Source of the DNA: Eubacteriales bacterium SKADARSKE-1
Lineage (GTDB): Bacteria > Bacillota > Clostridia > Oscillospirales > Acutalibacteraceae
Length of the DNA stretch: 64,000 nucleotides
Assembly: GCA_030920305.1 (NCBI GenBank)
Contig: JARLUB010000003.1
Location: forward strand, 1-64,000
Reading direction: 5' to 3'
This document shows positions 32,614 to 41,651 of the stretch, in pieces. Numbering within the stretch: the first letter of the stretch is position 1; the number at the start of each line of letters is the position of its first letter. Under the pieces are notes generated by a model. It was given only the letters and a program-made list of their open reading frames with translations. It was not told where the DNA came from and made no database searches. Both the position numbers and the translations under genes were made by a program.

Positions 32614-34440
32614 TTGGATGCTCAAATATTAAATTTACGAAAAAAAGCAATGCAACTTCCGGAATCTTCTGGTGTATATATTATGAAAGATAAAAATGAA
32701 AAGATAATATATATTGGGAAAGCCAAGGTTTTAAAAAATAGAGTAAGCCAATACTTTGGCTCGCAAAATAATCACCAAGAAAAAGTTAGAAAAATGGTTT
32801 CTAATGTAGCCACATTTGAATATATAATGACAGATAGTGAATTTGAGGCTTTAATCTTAGAATGCAGTCTTATAAAGCAATATAGCCCTAAATATAACAT
32901 TTTGTTAAAAGATGATAAGGGCTATCACTATATAAAGATTACTAATGAAATGTGGCCTAGAATAAGCGAAACAAAACAAGTTTTAGATGATGGTGCTAGG
33001 TATTTAGGGCCTTACACAAGCTCTAGTATGGTTTCAAAGGCGGTGGATGAAGCTTTAAAGATCTTCAAGTTGCCAAGTTGTAAAAGGAACTTTTCTAAAG
33101 AAGCAAAAAACGTAAGGCCTTGCTTAGATTATTATATTAAACAGTGTAGTGCACCCTGCATAGGAAAGATAACTCATCAATCATACATGGAAAATATAAA
33201 CGAAGCAATTGACTTTTTAAAGGGTGGTAATCTTTTATCTATAAAAAATTTAACCGCTAAAATGAATAAGGCTGCAGAAAACTTGCAATTTGAAAAAGCT
33301 GCAGTAATAAGAGACAAAATATCTGCATTGAATAAGTTAGGAGTTAGTAAACAAAAAGTTATACTGCCAGATAAACGGGAATTCGATGTAATTGCACTGG
33401 TGCAGAGTAAAACTCTTTCTTGTATTGAAGTATTTAGGTTTTTTAATGGAAAGCTCTACGACAGTGAAGATTTTATGTTTAATGATGTGGGGGATTCAAA
33501 AACAGCTAGGATGGAATTTTTAGAGCAATATTACTCTCGTGTTGAAAAGGTTCCACCAGTTATACTCTTAGATGGAGAGACTGATAGCCGGGGTGTCATT
33601 TCCGAGTGGTTATCAAAAAAGTTAAAAAGAAAGGTTAAAATAATAATTCCTAAAAAAGGAAAAAATTTAGAAATAGTAGAAATGTGCAAAAACAATGCAT
33701 CATCAAAATTATCTCAAAAATTAGGGAGAACACTTCGAGAAACTTCTGCGCTTGAGGAATTGGCTCAATTACTTTCATTAAACTTTATACCCGAGTATAT
33801 AGAAGCTTATGATATATCAAACCTTTATGGTAGTGAAAATGTTGCTGGCATGGTTGCGTTTTTTAACGGCAGACCATTAAAATCAGCATATAGAAAGTTT
33901 AAAATAAAAGGTTTTGAAGGACAAGATGACTATGGGTCTATGCTCGAAGTTATAACAAGGCGGCTTTGCGAATATGAAAAATTAAAAAATACTAAAGAGG
34001 GTTTCGGAAAGTTGCCTGATCTCATTCTTTTGGATGGTGGAAAAGGCCATGTTTCAGTGGTTAAAGCTCTTTTAGAAGAAAAAGGATATAACATACCGGT
34101 TTTTGGCATGGTAAAAGATGATAAACATAGAACTAGAGCTATATCTACACAGGGTGAAGAAGTTGTAATTAATCGAAACCGTTCAGTTTTTACGCTTATT
34201 TCAAGTATACAAGAAGAGGTTCATCGCTTTGCTATTGGGTACCATAAAAAACTGCGACAAAAGAATACTATATCATCTGAGCTAAATGAAATTCCAGGTG
34301 TTGGGCCTAAAAGGACAAGTGTATTGCTTACTTATTTTAAATCTATGGCGAAAATAAAAGAGTCACAGATAGATGAACTTTGTAAAGTTCCTGGGATAAC
34401 AAAACCAATTGCAACAAATATTTATAATAATTTTCATTAG
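32614..34440 (+). CDS. uvrC: Excinuclease ABC subunit C
   Basis: 608 residues from TTG 32614 (SD gaggtg); earlier in-frame codons run into the HPr terminator. GIY-YIG nuclease (SSGVYIMKDKNEKIIYIGKA), Cys cluster around CKRNF and CLDYYIKQCSAPC, UVR domain (AENLQFEKAAVIRDKI), RNase H-like domain (EAYDISNLYG) and C-terminal HhH. Makes both incisions in nucleotide excision repair. Confidence 0.97.
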   Translation: MDAQILNLRKKAMQLPESSGVYIMKDKNEKIIYIGKAKVLKNRVSQYFGSQNNHQEKVRKMVSNVATFEYIMTDSEFEALILECSLIKQYSPKYNILLKDDKGYHYIKITNEMWPRISETKQVLDDGARYLGPYTSSSMVSKAVDEALKIFKLPSCKRNFSKEAKNVRPCLDYYIKQCSAPCIGKITHQSYMENINEAIDFLKGGNLLSIKNLTAKMNKAAENLQFEKAAVIRDKISALNKLGVSKQKVILPDKREFDVIALVQSKTLSCIEVFRFFNGKLYDSEDFMFNDVGDSKTARMEFLEQYYSRVEKVPPVILLDGETDSRGVISEWLSKKLKRKVKIIIPKKGKNLEIVEMCKNNASSKLSQKLGRTLRETSALEELAQLLSLNFIPEYIEAYDISNLYGSENVAGMVAFFNGRPLKSAYRKFKIKGFEGQDDYGSMLEVITRRLCEYEKLKNTKEGFGKLPDLILLDGGKGHVSVVKALLEEKGYNIPVFGMVKDDKHRTRAISTQGEEVVINRNRSVFTLISSIQEEVHRFAIGYHKKLRQKNTISSELNEIPGVGPKRTSVLLTYFKSMAKIKESQIDELCKVPGITKPIATNIYNNFH

Positions 34441-34488
34441 ACTAAGATACTAAACAAAACAACATTTTAAACTGATTTTTCATGTATA

Positions 34489-34517
34489 TTGACAAAAAAA
34501 TAAAAATATAACATAAT
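34489..34517 (+). promoter_or_regulatory. Promoter of the rsmD-coaD genes
   Basis: TTGACA (34489-34494), a 17-base spacer and CATAAT (34512-34517). Confidence 0.55.
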
Positions 34518-34612
34518 AAAAATATGATAATTTTATTATGAGTAAGTTAAAGTAATATGAATTATTTGGTAAATAAATTACTTACCGCCAAAAGAGTAGG
34601 AGTTATAGCTTT

Positions 34613-35158
34613 ATGCGAGTTATCACAGGAACTGCAAAGGGCAAAAGGTTAGAAACCTTAAATGGAGACGCTGTCAGGCCAACAACAGAAAGAGTAAAAG
34701 AAGCTATTTTCAGTGCAATACAATTTGAAATTGAGGGAAGAAGTTTTTTGGATCTTTTTGCAGGCTCAGGGCAAATGGGAATAGAAGCTTTAAGTCGTGG
34801 TGCTGCTTCTTCGCTTTTTATTGATTCAAGAAAAGAATCACTTGAAGTTATAAAAAGAAACCTTAAAGCAACTAACCTTTTAGAAAAAGCAGTGGTTGTA
34901 AATACAGACTCACTTACATTTTTAAATAAAAATATAGAAAAGTTTGATATAGCGTTTTTAGATCCACCATATAGAACGGGAATCTTAGAAAAAGCTTTAA
35001 TACAACTAGAGTCTTCAATGAATTCTAGCGGAACTATTATTTGTGAGAATCCAATTGACGAAAAACTTCCAAGCAATATTGGAAAATTTATTTTAAAAAA
35101 AGCCTATAAACATGGTAAAATAATGATAAGTATATATTGTAAAAAAGGAAGTGATTAA
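34613..35158 (+). CDS. rsmD: 16S rRNA (guanine966-N2)-methyltransferase
   Basis: 181 residues. The SAM-binding motif LDLFAGSGQMGIEALSRG and catalytic FLDPPYRTG are present, with the family start MRVITGTAKGKRL. It lies four bases before coaD, the usual Firmicutes pair. Confidence 0.95.
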   Translation: MRVITGTAKGKRLETLNGDAVRPTTERVKEAIFSAIQFEIEGRSFLDLFAGSGQMGIEALSRGAASSLFIDSRKESLEVIKRNLKATNLLEKAVVVNTDSLTFLNKNIEKFDIAFLDPPYRTGILEKALIQLESSMNSSGTIICENPIDEKLPSNIGKFILKKAYKHGKIMISIYCKKGSD

Positions 35159-35161
35159 AGA

Positions 35162-35638
35162 GTGAGAATTGCAATATATCCCGGAAGTTTTGATCCTGTA
35201 ACATTAGGCCATATGGATATAATAGTTAGAGCTTCTAAAATTTTTGATAGGGTTATTGTTGCAACACTTATAAATAAAGATAAAAATGCGGTTTTTACAG
35301 CAGATGAGAGAGTAAATCTTTTAGAAAAGTCTTTAATTGGCTTAAAAAATGTAGAAGTGGTTAAGTTTGAAGGTTTGCTTGTGGACTATGCTAAAAAAGT
35401 AAATGCCACAACAATTATTCGAGGGCTTAGAGCAGTTACAGATTTTGAATATGAGTTACAGCTAGCCTTAGTAAACAAAAAACTTTGTAAAGATATAGAG
35501 ACTGTTTTTTTAACAACAAGCCCTGAAAATATATATATTAGTTCCAGCGTGGTAAAACAAATTGCAAGTTTTAATGGTGACATATCAAATTTTGTTCCAA
35601 AGAGTATTTTAAATGATTTAATGGGAAAATTTAAGTAA
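35162..35638 (+). CDS. coaD: Phosphopantetheine adenylyltransferase
   Basis: 158 residues, GTG start. YPGSFDPVTLGHMDII holds the HxGH-type nucleotide site; IIRGLRAVTDFEYELQ and the closing SSSVVKQIA motif are present. Fourth step of coenzyme A synthesis. Confidence 0.97.
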   Translation: MRIAIYPGSFDPVTLGHMDIIVRASKIFDRVIVATLINKDKNAVFTADERVNLLEKSLIGLKNVEVVKFEGLLVDYAKKVNATTIIRGLRAVTDFEYELQLALVNKKLCKDIETVFLTTSPENIYISSSVVKQIASFNGDISNFVPKSILNDLMGKFK

Positions 35639-35651
35639 AGGAAGATGAATT

Positions 35652-36107
35652 ATGAAAGTTGAAGAATGTCTTTTAGCGTTAGAAGAGGTTTTAGAAGATT
35701 CATGGAGTTTGCCTCTTACAAAAGGAAAAGCTTTTGTTGATGTTGAAAAAATTCGTGAATTATCTGAAGACCTTAAAGAAGCACTGCCAGACGAGCTTAG
35801 TCAAGCCAAGGCAATTGTTGCTGATAGAACTCAAATAATAAGTGATGCAAAAGAGGAGGCAGCTTCTATTATTGAGAAGGCTGAGGATAAGGCTAGAATT
35901 ATAATTGGCCGAGATGAACTTGTAAAACAGGCTGAGATAAAGTCAGAAAATATTTTATTAGAAGCACAGGTTAAGGCACGTGACATAAAAAAGGCGGCCA
36001 ATGATTATGTAGACGATATTATGAAAAGAGCAGACGAAGTTTTAATGTCAAACATTTCTGAATTAAGAGAAGCTAGAAAGGATTTACGTGGTGCACAAAG
36101 AAGTTAA
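35652..36107 (+). CDS. Coiled-coil protein next to coaD
   Basis: 151 residues, largely one long charged helix (about 50-145) rich in Ala, Glu and Lys (KEEAASIIEKAEDKA), preceded by a short conserved start (EECLLALEEVLEDSW). Similar coiled-coil proteins follow coaD in other Clostridia, sometimes called DivIVA- or ATP-synthase-B-like; the role is unknown. 13 bases after coaD. Confidence 0.7.
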   Translation: MKVEECLLALEEVLEDSWSLPLTKGKAFVDVEKIRELSEDLKEALPDELSQAKAIVADRTQIISDAKEEAASIIEKAEDKARIIIGRDELVKQAEIKSENILLEAQVKARDIKKAANDYVDDIMKRADEVLMSNISELREARKDLRGAQRS

Positions 36108-36145
36108 TTTAACTTTTTTAATATTTAAAAATTGGAGGAGAAAAA

Positions 36146-36679
36146 ATGAAAACTGTGATTATGGCAAAAAAGGTTAATTTAAATGAAGATTTTAAGGCTA
36201 TGGTTGAAAAAAAACTTTCAAAGTTTGATAAGATGTTCGATAATAATGCAGTAGCCAATGTTACGGTTACGGTTGAAAAAAATCACCATACAGTTGAAAT
36301 TACAATTACCCAAAGTGGATTGTTTTATCGTGCTGAGTATACTTCAAATGATATAAAAGAATCTTTAGATAAAGCTATTGATATACTTTTTAGCCAATTT
36401 AGAAAAAATAAAACTAAACTTGAAAAAAGACTTAGAAAAGATAGTTTGGAAAATTATTTACCTTTAGATGTTTTTGACATAGAAGATGAAAAAGAGTATG
36501 ATCTTGTAAGGAAAAAACGTTTTCCAGTTAAACCGATGAGTGTAGATGAGGCAATCTTAGAAATGAATATGGTAGGTCACAATTTTTATATGTTCCGAAA
36601 TGAAGATACAAATGAAATTAATGTTGTTTATGTAAGAAATGACGGAAGGTATGGTTTGTTGGTACCAGACTCTATGTAA
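36146..36679 (+). CDS. hpf: Ribosome hibernation promoting factor, long form
   Basis: 177 residues: an N-terminal S30AE domain (about 1-100) and the C-terminal dimerisation domain (KRFPVKPMSVDEAILEMNM, then GHNFYMF). The long form makes 100S ribosome dimers in stationary phase. Confidence 0.95.
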   Translation: MKTVIMAKKVNLNEDFKAMVEKKLSKFDKMFDNNAVANVTVTVEKNHHTVEITITQSGLFYRAEYTSNDIKESLDKAIDILFSQFRKNKTKLEKRLRKDSLENYLPLDVFDIEDEKEYDLVRKKRFPVKPMSVDEAILEMNMVGHNFYMFRNEDTNEINVVYVRNDGRYGLLVPDSM

Positions 36680-36695
36680 TTACTGATTTTTGAAT

Positions 36696-36728
36696 GGGCC
36701 CGCAGTTTTTACGGGCTCTGTTTTTATT
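36696..36728 (+). terminator. Terminator after hpf
   Basis: 7-bp stem (36696-36702 with 36712-36718, one G-T pair) and a T-run. Confidence 0.7.
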
Positions 36729-36761
36729 TGACGAAGAAATTTTATTTAGTAGGAGAACTTA

Positions 36762-37907
36762 ATGAGAAAAATGGATTTTGTATGTCCGTGCCTTTTAGGA
36801 ATCGAAGGCCTGCTTTCTAATGAACTGAAACGAATGTGTGCTGAAAATGTTTTATCACAGAATGGAAGAGTTACATTTTCAGGTGACTATAATATTTTAG
36901 CAAGAGCTAATATTTGCTCAAGGTATGCTGAGCGGGTACTTATTTTAATGGGGTCGTTTAGGGCAGAAAATTTTGAGGAACTATTTCAAGGCGTAAAGAA
37001 GCTTGCCTGGGAAGACCTGATTGGAAAAAATGATGCATTCCCAGTTAAGGGTAGCTCGCTAAACTCAAAATTATTTAGTGTTCCAGATTGCCAGTCTATC
37101 ATAAAAAAGGCTATAGTTGAAAGATTAAAAGAGAGATATAATGTTCCGTGGTTTGAAGAGACAGGTGCACTGTTTAGTGTACAATTTTTAATAATGAAAG
37201 ACATTGTGAGTGTGATGGTAGATACATCTGGTGCAGGCCTTCACAAAAGGGGATACAGAAAAAACTCTACTGAGGCGCCAATAAAAGAAACTTTAGCTGC
37301 TGCAATGGTAAATTTAGCACATGTTAGAAGTAGTTCCACAGTATACGACCCGTTTTGCGGTTCAGGCACTATTTTAATAGAGGCGGCGCTTTATGCAATG
37401 AATATTGCACCTGGCATAAATAGAAGATTTATAGCGGAAAGCTGGCCATGGATCCAGCCAAGTATTTGGAACAATGAAAGGCAAAGGGCTCTTGAAGGTA
37501 TAAGAAGAAATGTGGAGTTTCAAGCTTTTGGCTATGATATAGATAAAAATGCGATAGAGTTGACTAAAGAAAACGCTAAAAAAGCTGGTGTTGAAGCGAA
37601 GATAAAAGTAGAAAAGCAAGATATAAAAGACTTTAAAGCTTTGTCTGAACGTGGAATTATAATTTGTAATCCACCATATGGAGAGCGCCTTCTTGATGTA
37701 AAAAGAGTAAGAGAACTCTATGAAACTATGGGGAAAGTTTTTAAAAAGCAAGAAGGAATGAACTATTATATAATTAGTCCGGATGAGGATTTTGAAAGCT
37801 ATTTTTTAAGAAAATCTCAGAAAAGGCGAAAACTTTATAATGGAATGATAAAATGCCAATATCATATGTACTTTAATGAGGGTGATATGAAACAGGAGCT
37901 AACTTAA
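36762..37907 (+). CDS. THUMP-domain RNA N2-guanine methyltransferase (YpsC/RlmL type)
   Basis: 381 residues. A ferredoxin-like/THUMP N-terminal part (PCLLGIEGLLSNELKR) and a C-terminal Rossmann methylase with DPFCGSGTILIEAAL, the family segment FIAESWPW and catalytic IICNPPYGERL. Probably methylates 23S rRNA. It lacks the second methylase domain of E. coli RlmKL. Ends in a terminator that contains its stop codon. Confidence 0.9.
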   Translation: MRKMDFVCPCLLGIEGLLSNELKRMCAENVLSQNGRVTFSGDYNILARANICSRYAERVLILMGSFRAENFEELFQGVKKLAWEDLIGKNDAFPVKGSSLNSKLFSVPDCQSIIKKAIVERLKERYNVPWFEETGALFSVQFLIMKDIVSVMVDTSGAGLHKRGYRKNSTEAPIKETLAAAMVNLAHVRSSSTVYDPFCGSGTILIEAALYAMNIAPGINRRFIAESWPWIQPSIWNNERQRALEGIRRNVEFQAFGYDIDKNAIELTKENAKKAGVEAKIKVEKQDIKDFKALSERGIIICNPPYGERLLDVKRVRELYETMGKVFKKQEGMNYYIISPDEDFESYFLRKSQKRRKLYNGMIKCQYHMYFNEGDMKQELT

Positions 37908-37918
37908 AGTTAGCTCCT
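37894..37918 (+). terminator. Terminator overlapping the methyltransferase stop codon
   Basis: AGGAGCTAAC/GTTAGCTCCT 10-bp stem with the TAA stop in the loop. Confidence 0.65.
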
Positions 37919-37971
37919 TATAGGTTGCTAAAGCACTTTATTGTAAAATTATAATTTGATTTGCTAAAAAC

Positions 37972-38124
37972 TTATTCTTCGTTCATTAGTTTTTCTGCAC
38001 ACTTTTTTAACTCTTCTTCTGAGCCTATTGTTATTCCACTTTGTTTAATGGTTTCTTGAACATATGAAGGGAGAGACTTGAAATATTGATTGTTCTCAAG
38101 ATCTTCTTTAAAATTGTTGCTCAT
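37972..38124 (-). CDS. Small conserved acidic protein
   Basis: 50 residues, ATG 38124 with SD gaggtg. The sequence is helical and charged, with YFKSLPSYVQETIKQSG in the middle and a C-terminal EEELKKCAEKL helix. Short proteins with this SLPSYVQE-type core seem familiar from Oscillospiraceae, but no function is known. Convergent with the methyltransferase gene. Confidence 0.65.
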   Translation of the reverse strand: MSNNFKEDLENNQYFKSLPSYVQETIKQSGITIGSEEELKKCAEKLMNEE

Positions 38125-38404
38125 ATAATATCACCTCATTCGTAGATTCTCCAAAACTATAACTAATATACGAAAATTTAATTAAATGAAAAATAATATT
38201 AAAAATGGCAAAATTAGTATTGACAAAGGGGTACAGTTTTTAATAACATTATGTATAGGTCTTTTTTAGAATAAAAGTACCTTTTAGAGCATAGCATGAT
38301 AAAAACATTTTTGTTAATAATACAAATGTTATATATATACGTTTCTTTATTGAAATTTGGCATGGTGCTCTTGAAAAACATAATTTGAGGAGATTTGATG
38401 ATTT

Positions 38405-38632
38405 ATGGTTTTAGAAAAAATAAAAAAAATTTTAAGTGAACAATTTTCAGTTTCGGAGGATAAGATAAATTTAGAAACAGACATAGCTCAAGATTTAGGT
38501 GCAGATTCTTTGGATGTAGTTGATATTTTAATGTCACTTGAAGATGAGTTTGAAATAGAAATCCCTGATGAGGACGTTGAAAGTGTTAAGACAGTTGGCC
38601 AACTTGTAGATTATATAAAGGCCAACCAATAA
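38405..38632 (+). CDS. acpP: Acyl carrier protein
   Basis: 75 residues. The phosphopantetheine Ser is in DLGADSLDVVDI; the acidic helices are typical. SD gagga upstream. No fatty-acid synthesis gene is beside it, so it may serve that pathway or another acyl transfer. Confidence 0.93.
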   Translation: MVLEKIKKILSEQFSVSEDKINLETDIAQDLGADSLDVVDILMSLEDEFEIEIPDEDVESVKTVGQLVDYIKANQ

Positions 38633-38648
38633 AATTCACAACGCAAAA

Positions 38649-38679
38649 AAAGCACAAAATTTATTTTTGTGCCTTTTTT
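38649..38679 (+). terminator. Terminator after acpP
   Basis: GCACAAAA/TTTTGTGC stem (38652-38659 with 38665-38672) and a T-run. Confidence 0.7.
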
Positions 38680-38733
38680 GCTAACCCATCTCCTTGTTAA
38701 AAATACAAAAGATATAAATCATTAATAAAAAAT

Positions 38734-38762
38734 TTGACAAATTTAAAGATATGATGTATAAT
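38734..38762 (+). promoter_or_regulatory. Perfect-consensus sigma-A promoter of the GG-leader peptide gene
   Basis: TTGACA (38734-38739), exactly 17 bases, TATAAT (38757-38762). An unusually strong promoter for a 70-residue peptide. Confidence 0.75.
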
Positions 38763-38794
38763 ATTAAACATTAATATGAAAGGGTGGTTCAAAA

Positions 38795-39007
38795 ATGTTA
38801 TGTAATACTTCAATGAGAAAACTTACCAAAACTGAACAAGAGGGCATTTTTGGAGGCGTAGTTATAATTCAGACTTTACCAGGAGGCAAAGGGTTTCTTG
38901 AAAGCTATAGGGTTACAGATGATATAACAGGGGAAAGCTTTGGCCCATACAAGGATTATAAAATGGCCGAAAGTATAAATAGAAAGATAAATAAACAACA
39001 AGATTAG
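38795..39007 (+). CDS. Double-glycine leader peptide (bacteriocin- or pheromone-like)
   Basis: 70 residues, SD aaagggtgg. The N-terminus, MRKLTKTEQEGIFGG after a six-residue extension, is a typical GG leader: hydrophobic residues at -4, -7 and -12 and Gly-Gly at -2/-1. The predicted mature peptide of about 49 residues begins VVIIQTLPGGKGF, is polar and charged later (DITGESFGPYKDYKM) and has no Cys. No immunity or transporter gene adjoins it; the C39 transporter at 8.7-10.8 kb could process it. It could instead be a signalling peptide. Confidence 0.65.
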   Translation: MLCNTSMRKLTKTEQEGIFGGVVIIQTLPGGKGFLESYRVTDDITGESFGPYKDYKMAESINRKINKQQD

Positions 39008-39102
39008 ATTTCCTTGTTAGAAGACTAAGATTATAAAAAGCTAGCTAAATAAATTATTGGGCTACCCTAGATATATTGGATAGCCAACAAAAGTACATAT
39101 CA

Positions 39103-39148
39103 AAAAATTAGCCGTATACCGCTTAAAAACGGTATACGGCTAATTTTT
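39103..39148 (+). terminator. Strong terminator after the GG peptide gene
   Basis: A perfect 19-bp stem (39103-39121 with 39130-39148) with A/T tracts on both sides; works in either direction. It borders, and may belong to, the transposase relic. Confidence 0.8.
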
Positions 39149-39320
39149 GTCTGAACAATTCATTTTTGTTAAAGTCTATGTATTTGTTGATAAGCTGGCA
39201 GGCTTCTGTAAAAGTAACGGTTTTGTGTTGGTAGATACATTCAGTTCAAAGTATGCTTGTGATGTGTAGAGAAATCCTTGATCGCTGTGTAGGTGAAACC
39301 TTTCAGTTTCTGTTTTTTTA
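39130..39320 (-). pseudogene. IS3-family transposase (OrfB) relic
   Basis: Minus-strand translation gives LHSDQGFLYTSQAYFEL, the region around the second catalytic Asp of IS3 OrfB. After a frame change it gives FTEACQLINKYIDFNKNE, from the C-terminal end. The part between, with the catalytic Glu, is missing, so the gene is dead. The rest of 39321-39645 holds no gene I can support. Confidence 0.65.
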
Positions 39321-39645
39321 GATCAACATGGATTACCTTGTATAATTTGCTATATTCTTGTGCTAAATACCTTTGTGTTGCTCCATAATTTCAACTATTA
39401 TGTGCTGGGACACTGGGTGTTCCTTTTTTCTAAATATAGCACCTCCCACCATAGTTTTTATTCTATAATAAGAGGCAATTTTTGTCACTGCAAGTTATTG
39501 TGGGAAAACTAAATTTATAGGGTAAGTTTTTTTATTAAAAGGTTCATTTATAGAAACAGTTTATCTATGTTTGTTTTAATAAGTAAAAATCATTAGCATA
39601 TTACTGCAACAATATGGCAACAATATATTTGGAGGTGCAGTTAAT

Positions 39646-40383
39646 ATGAACAATATTAAGTTAGATGATCTAAACAACAAAAGACAACCCGTCAAGAAGA
39701 AACGATTCTATATAGCCTTGGGGATATGTATTATTGCTATTGGAATTGCAGCATTTACTACTTATGATAGTGTTAGAAAGTTTATCGAACAGGATACAAC
39801 TAATTATTCAACCGAGAAAGTAAAATTTTCACAACCAAGTTTAAATGAAGAAAAACCACAACAAGAAGACCAAAGCTTTTTTAATAAAGATAACACAAAA
39901 CCTTCTTATGATTTAGAAAAGTCCAAGCCACATGAAGAAGTAGAAAGTGTTGAAACAAAAGCTGAAGCAAGTGGTGTCATAGTTTATCCTGCAGGAAAAG
40001 ACATTATAAAAAAATATAGTGGTGAAAATCCAGCTTTTTCAAATACCTTTAATGACTGGCGAATTCATAATGGAATAGATTTTGCTCTTCCACAAGGTGA
40101 GAAAGTTAAATCTATAACAGACGGTGTTGTAAAAGAAACTTTTGATGATCCTCTTTTGGGAATGACTATAGTAATTGATCATGCTGGAGATTTTACAGGT
40201 TTTTATTCAGGTCTTGGGAATACAACGATGGTAAATGTGGGGGATACAGTTGAAGCAGGACAAGAAATAGGTTCTATTAATGATATTCCAAGCGAAGTAG
40301 CCGACGGTCACCACCTACATCTCTCAATAAAAAAAGACGGTAAATTTATCGACCCTAGAGAAGTTTTAGGAGATGTACAATAA
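39646..40383 (+). CDS. spoIIQ: SpoIIQ-like M23 family membrane peptidase
   Basis: 245 residues: a cytoplasmic start, one membrane helix (about 24-44), a Gln/Glu/Lys-rich linker, then an M23 (LytM) domain. Metal ligands look intact: His and Asp in RIHNGIDFALPQG, and HHLHLSI at the end; B. subtilis SpoIIQ has lost part of this site, but clostridial ones keep it. It would form the forespore-side partner of SpoIIIAH during engulfment. A general M23 endopeptidase is the alternative. Confidence 0.8.
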   Translation: MNNIKLDDLNNKRQPVKKKRFYIALGICIIAIGIAAFTTYDSVRKFIEQDTTNYSTEKVKFSQPSLNEEKPQQEDQSFFNKDNTKPSYDLEKSKPHEEVESVETKAEASGVIVYPAGKDIIKKYSGENPAFSNTFNDWRIHNGIDFALPQGEKVKSITDGVVKETFDDPLLGMTIVIDHAGDFTGFYSGLGNTTMVNVGDTVEAGQEIGSINDIPSEVADGHHLHLSIKKDGKFIDPREVLGDVQ

Positions 40384-40421
40384 CTTCAAAAAATTTAAAG
40401 TACAATGTTTAAATAATAAAA

Positions 40422-40463
40422 AAGGCGTTACAAAAAACTGTAGTAGTAGGTTTGTAACGCCTT
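40422..40463 (+). terminator. Terminator after spoIIQ
   Basis: Perfect 13-bp stem AAGGCGTTACAAA with its complement (40422-40434 with 40451-40463); bidirectional, also serving the convergent gene. Confidence 0.8.
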
Positions 40464-40473
40464 AACTATATGA

Positions 40474-40905
40474 TTAGTCTTTTAATTTTACCGTAAAATT
40501 TGCTGTGATATATCGGCCGGTTACTAAAGTAAAATCATTGATTTTATCTTGTGAGCCTTTTAATATCCTAGGGCTGGTTTCATTGCTAATACAAGTATTA
40601 AAATTATAAAAATAAGTTTTTTCCATGAAATAGTCATCAATATATACAAGAAAAACACTACAATTTATTATTGTTAGTTTTTTATTACCTGATATAACAA
40701 ACTCTTTTACACTTAAAATAAACGGAGTTAAAGATACAACGCGATGGATTCTTTCCATGTTTCTTGGAATGTAAATGTGAAATTTTATTGTTAAGGAACT
40801 CGGCTCTTTAATAACCGAAGCTTCATTTAACGTCAATTGATTAAAAGCTGTGTCCTTTTTAAAGTAGTTTAATAGTTTTTTTTTCACACAAAAACCTTTA
40901 CGCAT
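40474..40905 (-). CDS. Unknown 143-residue protein
   Basis: ATG 40905 with SD aaggaga. No signal peptide or membrane helix. A beta-rich pattern, with strands such as SLTIKFHIYIP, KKLTIINCSVFLVYIDD and YITANFTVKL, and a basic N-terminus. Family not recognised. Lies convergent to spoIIQ. Confidence 0.55.
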   Translation of the reverse strand: MRKGFCVKKKLLNYFKKDTAFNQLTLNEASVIKEPSSLTIKFHIYIPRNMERIHRVVSLTPFILSVKEFVISGNKKLTIINCSVFLVYIDDYFMEKTYFYNFNTCISNETSPRILKGSQDKINDFTLVTGRYITANFTVKLKD

Positions 40906-41044
40906 AAAAAATCTCCTTTATATTAGATAAAACTTCTTCTATTGATATTAATATTAAATTTTTATTGCTAATATAAACGTTTTACAAAAAATTTCGGCTA
41001 CTTTGAACTTTAATATAAAGTTAAATTCGAATGAGTCTATAAAA

Positions 41045-41077
41045 AATAAACCCACAGAATAATTCTGTGGGTTTATT
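41045..41077 (-). terminator. Terminator
   Basis: Nearly perfect palindrome, 16-bp arms (41045-41060 with 41062-41077), just downstream of the minus-strand coiled-coil gene. Confidence 0.7.
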
Positions 41078-41084
41078 GAAATAT

Positions 41085-41579
41085 TTATTTTTTATTGATT
41101 TTACGGGAAGTTTTTGTAATTACAACGTTTTCATCATTACAATGGCATTTGCCATCGCCTAAATCAATGTTTTCTGGGCAGTGACAAGTTTTGTCGTCTG
41201 AATCAATGTTATCTACACAATTGCATACATCACTACTTGCAGATGTTTCACTTGCCATAGGTTCTTCATTGTCTAAAAGATCTCGAAAATTTGAGCAATT
41301 TTCTTCGCTATTTACTTCGCTAAGCTTTTCTTTTAACTTTTTAATTTCATTTTTAGAAACATCAATAGATTCACATAACCCTTGCATATCTTTGTTTGGA
41401 ACGTCTCTAAGTTCAGAATAATAGTATTTACCTAGGTTTATATAAGACCTTATTATAGAGTCTGTCTCTTTCTTTATAAGTCTCTTTATCTTAGTGATTT
41501 TGGTAAACTTCCTGTTTTTTTCAACAATAAAGTCCACCGCATCATTAACTGTTTCCCCTAAACTTTTTAAAAAATCCAT
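41085..41579 (-). CDS. Coiled-coil protein with Cys/His-rich tail
   Basis: 164 residues, SD ggaggt. The N-terminal two thirds is helical (FIVEKNRKFTKITKIKRLI, then an EIKKLKEKLSEV coil). The tail has CNC, CHC and CHC clusters between Asp-rich spacers, which suggests metal binding. No signal peptide. Similar small coiled-coil proteins with C-terminal Cys pairs occur in Clostridia near zinc-ribbon genes, and one follows upstream here. Function unknown. Confidence 0.6.
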   Translation of the reverse strand: MDFLKSLGETVNDAVDFIVEKNRKFTKITKIKRLIKKETDSIIRSYINLGKYYYSELRDVPNKDMQGLCESIDVSKNEIKKLKEKLSEVNSEENCSNFRDLLDNEEPMASETSASSDVCNCVDNIDSDDKTCHCPENIDLGDGKCHCNDENVVITKTSRKINKK

Positions 41580-41651
41580 GATATAACCTCCAATATTTTA
41601 TTTTTTAATATAATTATACATCAAAATTAAAAGATTTCAACTTACTAATTT

